DNA of 64,000 nucleotides from Cunninghamia lanceolata (Eukaryota; Streptophyta; Pinopsida; Cupressales; Cupressaceae): the NCBI GenBank assembly GCA_027924645.1, contig BSBN01000293.1:5294501-5358500 (forward strand). Direction: 5' to 3'. Below, piece after piece: positions 59,101 through 64,000 of this stretch; position 1 is the first letter of the stretch, and each line of letters starts with the position of its first letter. The translations under genes and the position numbers were made by a program. The notes beneath the pieces are model-generated. The model saw only the letters and a program-made list of their open reading frames with translations, ran no database searches and was not told the DNA's origin.

Positions 59101-61949
59101 GTAGCAAAAGCACAAAATTTTAAAGAGGTTCAAGTAGTATATAAACTACAAACAAATGATAACATCTGTAAAAAGCGATCTGAAATCTTAAAGAATCCTA
59201 TGCAAACAGAACCAACAAGGAATAGTCATGTCTGAAGAATGTAATAAAGAAACTTGATTCAATTGTTCAATCAATTAACCAAAGTTTGTTTATGGTCAAT
59301 TGCTTACTCTTTATACTAATACATGCATCTTCTATGAGGTGTTGGTGTTGGAGGTGGGGTATGGGAACAGTTTCAATTGAATAATTAATTTACCACTAGT
59401 ATGAGGTGTTGTGGATGGGGGATGTGAGTAGTTTCCTTTCAATAATTGTTTGACCATTGCTACGGGGTGGTATGGGGGTGAGGGTAGAGGATGGAAGCAG
59501 TTTCAATTGACTAATCCATAATTACCAGCTTCGGAAGTCATATGGGAGGAGAGAAATACAAAAATCCAGAATTTGAGGAAAATTCAAAAAATCTACATCA
59601 GAAAAAGAATATTTAATGTAAAAATATCAGATATCATACACATAAAAAAATTGAATTGCCAGGCTTAGCACAGCAAGCTGGGTGGGATGTGGCTTTGTAG
59701 AGATAAAATTATAACTTTCAAGAGAGATTTTTTTTTGGATCAGATCAGACTGATCCAGTTAGTCCGAAATGTTTTCATCAGACAGAATTTGAGTCAGATT
59801 CAGCATGATTTGGTAAAATATGGAATAATCAATTGATCATTACTATAAGGTTTTGGGGATTGGCGATGGAAACAGTTTCAATTGAATAATCAGTAGACCA
59901 TAAGTTATTGGGGGTGGGTGATGAGAGGAAGCTGCAACTGAATAATCCATAACCAAAATTATCTTATTTTTTGTTCATGGGGTTAACTTAGATATTTTGG
60001 CAGATGCCTACGCCAAAATGGGTTATGCCTCTCTGCTCATTAGACAACTGAAATGGTACCCCTCCCTTGACGTGAATGCATTTTCTTCTTTGGAGGAAAG
60101 AGCATTTGTAAGTATCTTGTTACTTGATTTATTTATTTTAACTGTCAAGTGGTGTTGCAAGATTTGGATCCATTTATTCTGCAACAGAAGAAAGATCCAT
60201 CAAGGAGAGATTTTTAAAAAGTGTGAAAAAATGTTGGGACTCGTGCCTACCTGTGCATGTTAGACTTGGGTTTGTGCTATTTTTTGAGCGAAGTTTGCAG
60301 TTTAATATTGTAGCAAAAGCTGAAGCTGTCAATATGTACATGTAACATATGTTCTTCAAATTCAGAAATCATCAAGGATTTGTTTCTATTGTGCTCTTGC
60401 TTTTTTCTCACATGTAACATATTTTTCTGCTTTGATTGTCAAGTTGTAAAAATTGTAAATTATTCGAATTTTGCTATTGTATTTTTTTCTTTTATTTTTA
60501 AAGTTTGTACTTTATTAGGGTATCTACTATAACATTCTTGTGCTATACTGATATTGCACTTCATGTTTTTATCTTTAGCCACAGGAACCAACAATATTCC
60601 CGGGCCTATGTTGATTTTAAGAGATTGGAGGATGTTTTTGAATTTGCACAGGCTTTTGATGGGCATGTTTTTGTCAATGAAAAAGGTATTTTCAATATTT
60701 GGTAGTGACATTGATTGTATTGCATTTTATGTCATTCTGTTGTTTACATGATTATTTTTTGGAGTACTCATACACATGTTTTCAGGTTCACATTATAAGG
60801 CCGTTGTGGAGTATGCACCTTCACAACGAGTACCAAAATCTTGGTCTAAGAAAGATGGTCGTGAAGGGACAATATTTAAAGGTGGCACATTTTTTTCCCA
60901 TTAAAATTGCCCATGTTGCATGCATGTTTTACACATAATATTAATAAGCCAATGATATGCCTCATAAAGAGAGTGTAGTTCTTGTCCCATTTTCCTATAT
61001 ACTTCCTAGAAACAGTACTTTGTGGACTAGGGCATAAGCTATTCATTATGTCATATCAGATTTTCTTGTCTACGACACAGCTGAGGGCAGATGGTCCAGA
61101 GTTTTCTTCATCCTTGAAGCATATAAAATCATTAGGAACTTAAGTCTGTTGCTTATAAGTATGTCAGCTATGATGGGCTTGATATGAATCTTAAAAACCT
61201 GTGAGCTTTTCAAATGGTGTTTAAAAGGCATTTTCTTGTTACCTTGTTAACTATCTGATATTGTATTTTCTGGGGAAAAATACATGCTAGGGTGTTAGGG
61301 TCATTCAAATAAGTATTGTCTTAGCTTGAGTGCAATTGTCTAGCCTAGTATGCATTTTATGGGATTAAGTGGTTTCTGCTCTTTTTGTCCATGGAACGCT
61401 CTAATCTCACACACATCCTAATTAATTTATGTAACTTCTTATGTCTAACTATATTCGTCTGCCATTTATTCCAATACCCACATATTAATATTCTGCATCT
61501 TTTCCAATAATTCAAGCTAGATTTCACTGGTTAAGTTGTTTCCTCTTTCAACATCTTAATCTTTTAGTGATTTGGGAAATAGATTCACAGTGGTCCTTAA
61601 CAGTTGCTTTTATTAATCATTGAAAAACTTCTTTTGACAAAATCTTATGATTGCCAGATATTGAATATTTGGAGTTTTTGGAAATGCTGGCAAAACCTGT
61701 GGACAATCTTCCCAGCGCAGAGATACAACTGGAAAGGAGGGAGGCCGAAAGAGCAGGTAATTATATACTCAGTAACTCGATATAACATTTTAAGTACCTT
61801 CTTGCACTTATTCTTGTCTTCTATTTTCTAAAGATTTTATTGACATTAAAGTTTGGATAATTGCAGGACTTGGAGCTAAAGACAATCTCATAATAACACC
61901 ATTGATGGATTATGTGAGACAAAAACGAGCTGCCAAGAATGGATCCCAG
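46992..61949 (+). CDS. UPF3: UPF3 nonsense-mediated decay factor, N-terminal 180 codons (3' part outside window)
   Basis: UPF3 links the exon-junction complex to UPF2 and UPF1 and helps trigger decay of mRNAs with premature stops. Exons are 46992-47146, 60579-60685, 60786-60881, 61658-61756 and 61867-61949; they total 540 nt. All visible introns are GT-AG and phases join without a stop. The protein has the Smg4/UPF3 RRM-like domain: [79 protein letters not shown] and [17 protein letters not shown] in order, colinear with plant UPF3. The C-terminal basic region and EJC-binding motif must lie past 61949. The start is ATG 46992; the frame is open upstream only as far as non-ATG codons. Intron 1 is 13,432 bp and full of transposons. 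I see no inactivating change in these exons, so the gene is probably functional. Confidence 0.93.
47259..47388. repeat. Inverted repeat of 27-bp arms near the start of UPF3 intron 1
   Basis: 47259-47285 (ttcaatagacaagcttgtgg...) pairs with 47362-47388 with two mismatches. A third, direct and more diverged copy lies at about 47299-47326. Confidence 0.8.
47343..48099 (+). repeat. Four-copy tandem array, 189-bp unit
   Basis: Copies start at 47343, 47532, 47722 and 47911, each with taatttaaaat(c/a)aatcacc. They differ by only a few bases and single-base indels. Each contains taagcttgtcaattgaatc, a tttagggtttgattt segment and ctgcagctttagggttttga. Confidence 0.93.
49389..50411 (-). repeat. Element D 3' LTR
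   Basis: 1,023 bp running tgtaatatccc to ggacatgaca on the plus strand (TGTCATGTCC to GGGATATTACA in element orientation). It pairs with 55123-56174. Confidence 0.93.
50382..51583 (-). pseudogene. Element D integrase with chromodomain
   Basis: Frame 51583-51125 holds CMVCQQNK of the zinc domain, [31 protein letters not shown] and [14 protein letters not shown]. The catalytic Glu of QTE is Lys here. Frame 51116-50382 continues with the C-terminal domain ([37 protein letters not shown]). A chromodomain follows ([20 protein letters not shown]) and then an acidic and Ser-rich tail. A frameshift near 51117-51125 separates the two frames. The last frame runs about 30 bases into the LTR. The stretch 51584-51846, which should hold the rest of the zinc domain, is degraded by stops. 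A chromodomain can direct integration to heterochromatin. Confidence 0.9.
51847..53404 (-). pseudogene. Element D reverse transcriptase and RNase H
   Basis: Frame 53404-53000 carries the linker with [12 protein letters not shown]. Frame 53039-52335 is the polymerase: [42 protein letters not shown] and the intact catalytic box [10 protein letters not shown]. Frame 52437-52096 gives the thumb and first RNase H part ([25 protein letters not shown]), and frame 52086-51847 the rest ([13 protein letters not shown]). Frameshifts lie near 53040 and 52420, and a stop at 52087 follows SERSFSI. The active sites look conserved, so the damage is mainly to the frame. Confidence 0.9.
53414..53923 (-). pseudogene. 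Element D zinc knuckle region and protease
   Basis: Frame 53923-53672 begins near the zinc knuckle, which reads [14 protein letters not shown]. The second Cys of the CX2C pair is missing. An acidic linker follows. Frame 53659-53414 is the retropepsin-like protease, starting [15 protein letters not shown], with DSS where an Asp-Ser-Gly triad is expected. It ends within [13 protein letters not shown] frameshift or stop near 53660-53672 separates the two. Confidence 0.82.
54053..54925 (-). pseudogene. Element D gag
   Basis: Frame 54925-54260 encodes 221 residues. A Gln- and Asn-rich N-terminus ([19 protein letters not shown]) precedes the capsid part, with [20 protein letters not shown] and [10 protein letters not shown] stop near 54257 and then frame 54244-54053 continue with [19 protein letters not shown] and [12 protein letters not shown], typical of chromovirus Gag. 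Gag would form the packaging particle. The ATG at 54925 is plausible because the leader to the primer site is only about 180 bp. Confidence 0.87.
55106..55121 (-). other. Element D tRNA primer-binding site
   Basis: The minus strand reads TGGTATCAGAGCAGGC one base after the 5' LTR end, the initiator-methionine type common in chromoviruses. Confidence 0.92.
55123..56174 (-). repeat. Element D 5' LTR
   Basis: 1,052 bp, pairing with 49389-50411. It carries a (TA)n run at 56076-56103 absent from the partner, and lacks about 30 bp of the partner near 55915. Confidence 0.93.
56570..56580 (+). other. Element E tRNA primer-binding site
   Basis: tggtatcagag lies one base after gagatattaca, the LTR end. 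It shows that E is on the plus strand, opposite to D. Confidence 0.85.
57025..57372 (+). pseudogene. Element E gag-like start fragment
   Basis: From ATG 57025 the frame reads [20 protein letters not shown], meets a TAG at 57094, and continues to [22 protein letters not shown] and [16 protein letters not shown] sequence up to about 57345. Its position 450 bp after the primer site suits a Gag N-terminus. The homology stops where the GC-rich block begins. I assign it by context rather than by strong domain motifs. Confidence 0.5.
57413..57590 (+). repeat. GC-rich array of seven 25-26-bp units
   Basis: Units begin ggggcactac, ggggtgctgc, ggggctttgc, ggggtgctgc, ggggtgttgc, ggagcgcttg and ggggcattgc. 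They largely alternate between two subtypes (one with a cccagaccc-like and one with a ccttgaccc-like middle), giving a roughly 51-bp higher-order period. The array is strikingly GC-rich against AT-rich surroundings. The 79-codon minus frame over it is a by-product of the repeat. Confidence 0.88.
58151..58711. repeat. 288-bp tandem duplication
   Basis: tgtacaaattgttacttaaa begins copies at 58151 and 58439. The second copy matches to about 58711. A diverged partial third copy follows at about 58709-58790 (gatctattgccgtgg...). Parallel minus-strand frames starting [10 protein letters not shown] occur in both copies and are not supported as genes. Confidence 0.92.
59331..59945 (+). repeat. Degenerate minisatellite with unit of about 65-75 bp
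   Basis: Units of the form ggtgttgg..ggggg..atgggaacagtttcaattgaataat are seen at about 59337-59400, 59401-59457 and 59458-59530. Two more lie after a gap, at about 59830-59890 and 59891-59945. Units are well diverged. Confidence 0.7.
60004..60107 (+). other. Isolated exon-like segment in UPF3 intron 1
   Basis: The 104-bp segment is bounded by an acceptor-like tattttggcag and by a strong donor, gtaagt. One frame over it is notably protein-like ([19 protein letters not shown], then [17 protein letters not shown]) and differs in composition from the AT-rich intron around it. I do not recognise it in known UPF3 proteins. Spliced between exons 1 and 2, it would place a TAG at 60041-60043 in the UPF3 frame. 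It may be a captured gene fragment, a relic exon of another gene or a regulated poison exon; nothing in the sequence decides between these. Confidence 0.4.
60579..60685 (+). CDS. UPF3: UPF3 exon 2
   Basis: Acceptor atctttag and donor gtattt. It encodes [15 protein letters not shown] to VFVNEK and ends in phase 1. Confidence 0.93.
60786..60881 (+). CDS. UPF3: UPF3 exon 3
   Basis: Acceptor gttttcag and donor gtggca. It encodes [18 protein letters not shown] and [11 protein letters not shown], ending in phase 1. Intron 2 before it is only 100 bp. Confidence 0.93.
61658..61756 (+). CDS. UPF3: UPF3 exon 4
   Basis: Acceptor attgccag and donor gtaatt. It encodes [20 protein letters not shown] and [12 protein letters not shown], ending in phase 1. 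Confidence 0.93.
61867..61949 (+). CDS. UPF3: UPF3 exon 5
   Basis: Acceptor aattgcag and donor gtaacc. It encodes [19 protein letters not shown] and KRAAKNGSQ, ending in phase 0. This is the last exon I can recognise in the window. Confidence 0.92.
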
Positions 61950-62194
61950 GTAACCTCTTTTTGCATGTTGTTGCACTATATTTTATTATCTTGTATCAGC
62001 AGCTAAAAAATTTTGTGGCTTGGTGAACAAATTGCTTCAACTTTATACTTGTTAATAATTCAAATTTAATATTTAGATCTTGGTTATTAAGAAACACTTA
62101 TTGTTAACCAACGTATGTTAATTCTTGTTTCTAAATGCATCTGCTTGTGTCTAGATAACAAATCACATTCTGTTCTTTCCATTTGTCAATGGTA

Positions 62195-63125
62195 TTTTTT
62201 TTTTTTTGATAATAAACCTGGAAGGCCCAAGGTCCATAAACAGAATGGGTACAGTATCCTGGATGCTGGTAACCATATAACAGCCAGGTCCAATCTAAAA
62301 AATACCAGTAAAGTAACTTATAACTAGCTGCCCAACCGACGAGAGATTGACCATACAGCTGAGAGAAAAACTTCTAACATACCTGCCCATGAGAAATAGC
62401 CACAGAATAGACCGGAAACCAAAACAACACCCAGCCATCCCATAACACAGAAGCAACCCAACCAAAATATCAACAAAGACCACCACCCTACCTGACACAT
62501 AAACTAGCAGCCATAACAGAGAAGTATAAAATGGGGTCTGGGGCAAATTACGCAGGCCCTGAGCACCCGCCCTTAACAACATTACATTTTTCACATGAAC
62601 CTGTTTTACTCGATGGATCTACAACTTCCACATCTTTGGAGTCATCACTGTCGTAATATTCTGAAAACACTGGGATAGCCTCCACTAGTAAAGCCACCTT
62701 CAAACCCTTTGCAATTTCCTTGATGGAGCGCTGTAAACACATTGGTCATTTCTTGGTAGCATGTAAATGATCAAGGATACAGTTAAAGTATACCTCGGAT
62801 TGGTGAATCACATCTTCAAAATCATTGTGAATCAGGAACGAACCAACCATATTCGACAGTGAAGAGGCACAAGACAAAGTATGAGCTGCATCAAACACAC
62901 TTTCTTTTCCCGCATGTGATCAGGGTTGAGTAGGAGATTAGCCATAACTGAACGAATCCCCACACTCGGCCCTCCGTCCATATCCTTGGCAAGCTCCCAA
63001 ATTCTTATCACCCAGTGATGGAAACCTGGATTTTTGATTTCCTTCTCTAGAACTTGTTCCTTCCCCTTATTCTTCCCTCCTTTTATCCCAGCCCTAGAAT
63101 GAGAACCTTCCGGGGACATCATATG
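62195..63125 (-). mobile_element. Probable retroposed sequence in UPF3 intron 5, minus strand
   Basis: A run of 13 T at 62195-62207 would be the poly(A) tail of a minus-strand insert. Upstream of it on the minus strand, frames 63122-62832 and 62742-62548 have protein-like sequence. Examples are WVIRIWELAKDMDGGPSVG, SIKEIAKGLKVALLVEAIP and EYYDSDDSKDVEVVD. A one-base shift would connect them, with stops. The Trp/Leu-rich frame 62594-62295 is probably its 3' untranslated region. A LINE relic or a processed pseudogene are both possible. The 5' end and a target-site duplication were not located. Confidence 0.4.
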
Positions 63126-64000
63126 TCACAGCACCTCACACCGAGAACAACACACGATACACCCATAATAATAAAACAAAATGCCCGCCGCCACCTTTGC
63201 CAATAATATGGGAGCTGTCAACTCACATAAATACCACTGTCCCTCCACACACCAAAAACATCATTACCTTTTACAATGCCTGCTACCTATCCTACCCATT
63301 ATTGGGTACTTGTCTATGGCAAATTTAATCCAACATAATTCTATAGGATATTACTAGAGCCTATATACACACTGATCTAATAAAATGACAATTTATACAA
63401 TAAACTGTTTCTACTCTCGCCTCAATGTTTTACTTGCAATTGTGTATTGTATATATAATTTTTTTGGTATATGTTTTCCAAAAGGAGGGGATGATGCATA
63501 TCTTGAGTGCCATCATGAGTAAATATTTACCATTTACTTGTGCTTTCCACTCATGGTAATCTTATTAGTTATTGGACTGGTTTAGCACTGGGTTTGTTGT
63601 CAAATGTGAAATTTTGTTACCTCCTCAATAGCACCCTCTAAGTTCTTTATTTGATAGAGCAGGGTCATTGTGAAGTGTCAAAATATAATGTCTTTTAGTA
63701 ATAAAATAAATACTGTCATCTGTTTTGTTCGTCCTTGCTGCCTTCTGGATCCGGGTACAATCTGCTCTAGAGTCGGATCTTGGTCTGGTGTGGGTGGCGG
63801 TGTGTCCAGAAGTCGTGATTTAGCCCGCGGGTTCATCCCTAACGAACCCAGGCGAACCCACATCGAACCCCACGAAATTTCACAGAACCTTCAATGCGCC
63901 TGACTTTTTTTTACATTTTTTAAAATATTTTTTTGCTTTTTTTAATTGTTTTTGGATGCATTAAAATAAATCCTTTACCCTAAATGGAAGATTGTCGGGC
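63126..64000. other. Rest of UPF3 intron 5 or beyond, nothing recognised
   Basis: AT-rich DNA, then a more GC-rich stretch at about 63720-63900 with repeated cgaaccc motifs, such as those around gggttcatccctaacgaacc. I see no further UPF3 exon before the window ends. Confidence 0.5.

Larger units (their letters stand above)
47147..60578 (+). other. UPF3: UPF3 intron 1, 13.4 kb
   Basis: Donor gttttttttc and acceptor ttttatctttag bound it. About 8.9 kb of it (48489-57372) is LTR retrotransposon sequence, with several tandem repeats besides. The parts without a named feature (48100-48488, 57591-58150, 58795-59330, 59535-59815 and 60108-60578) are AT-rich and show nothing I can identify. Confidence 0.9.

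Noticed and set aside
62295..62594. 99-codon hydrophobic minus-strand frame, a possible membrane protein
   Set aside because: It lies next to the poly(T) end of a retroposed sequence and reads like a 3' untranslated region translated by chance.
63720..63900. GC-richer stretch as a further UPF3 exon
   Set aside because: No frame matches the UPF3 C-terminal region and no convincing acceptor-donor pair encloses it.
1..64000. tRNA, rRNA, organellar or viral insertions
   Set aside because: I looked for recognisable conserved cores on both strands and saw none; a covariance-model search would be needed to exclude short tRNA relics.

Overview
This 64-kb window is nuclear DNA from a plant with a large, repeat-filled genome. 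A gymnosperm (conifer-like) genome is the best guess; a fern or large-genome angiosperm is not excluded. The evidence is one intron-containing plant housekeeping gene with a 13.4-kb first intron, many decayed chromovirus LTR retrotransposons with very long LTRs, a non-LTR retrotransposon remnant and AT-rich intergenic DNA. I saw no bacterial, organellar, rRNA, tRNA or CRISPR sequence.

Layout. 1-2308: AT-rich DNA with nothing recognisable. 2309-11456: a complete but dead Ty3/gypsy element (A) on the minus strand, split by a 2.7-kb Copia-type solo LTR (6634-9374). 11457-19227: gene-poor DNA with a lone related LTR (14923-15661) and another LTR-like block (about 16208-16706). 19228-42725: a Russian-doll insertion. 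An outer plus-strand Del/Tekay-like chromovirus (B, LTRs of about 2.6 kb) is interrupted by a second chromovirus (C, 27067-39924, LTRs of about 3.7 kb), whose left LTR carries a 710-bp hAT-like non-autonomous DNA transposon (27932-28641). Exact target-site duplications (5, 5 and 8 bp) support each layer. 42726-46440: unassigned DNA, then a degenerate LINE-type reverse transcriptase remnant.

46793-61949 and beyond: the only host gene I can support, a plant UPF3 homologue (Smg4/UPF3 domain, nonsense-mediated mRNA decay) on the plus strand. A TATA box, five exons and four complete introns can be read; the 3' part lies beyond the window. Five exons encode exactly 180 codons, with phases that join cleanly. 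Intron 1 (47147-60578) holds a 4-copy 189-bp tandem array, a plus-strand LTR element (E) whose 5' LTR is split by a minus-strand chromovirus (D, 49389-56174), a GC-rich 25-bp repeat array, a 288-bp tandem duplication, a degenerate minisatellite and one isolated exon-like segment. A probable retroposed element lies in intron 5.

All retroelement reading frames are broken by stops, frameshifts, deletions or lost catalytic residues, so none is expected to move on its own. The points most worth checking are the exon-like, poison-type segment in UPF3 intron 1, an additional open frame before gag in element B, the C-to-T stop-codon pattern in element C, and small inversions and fold-backs that distinguish paired LTRs.
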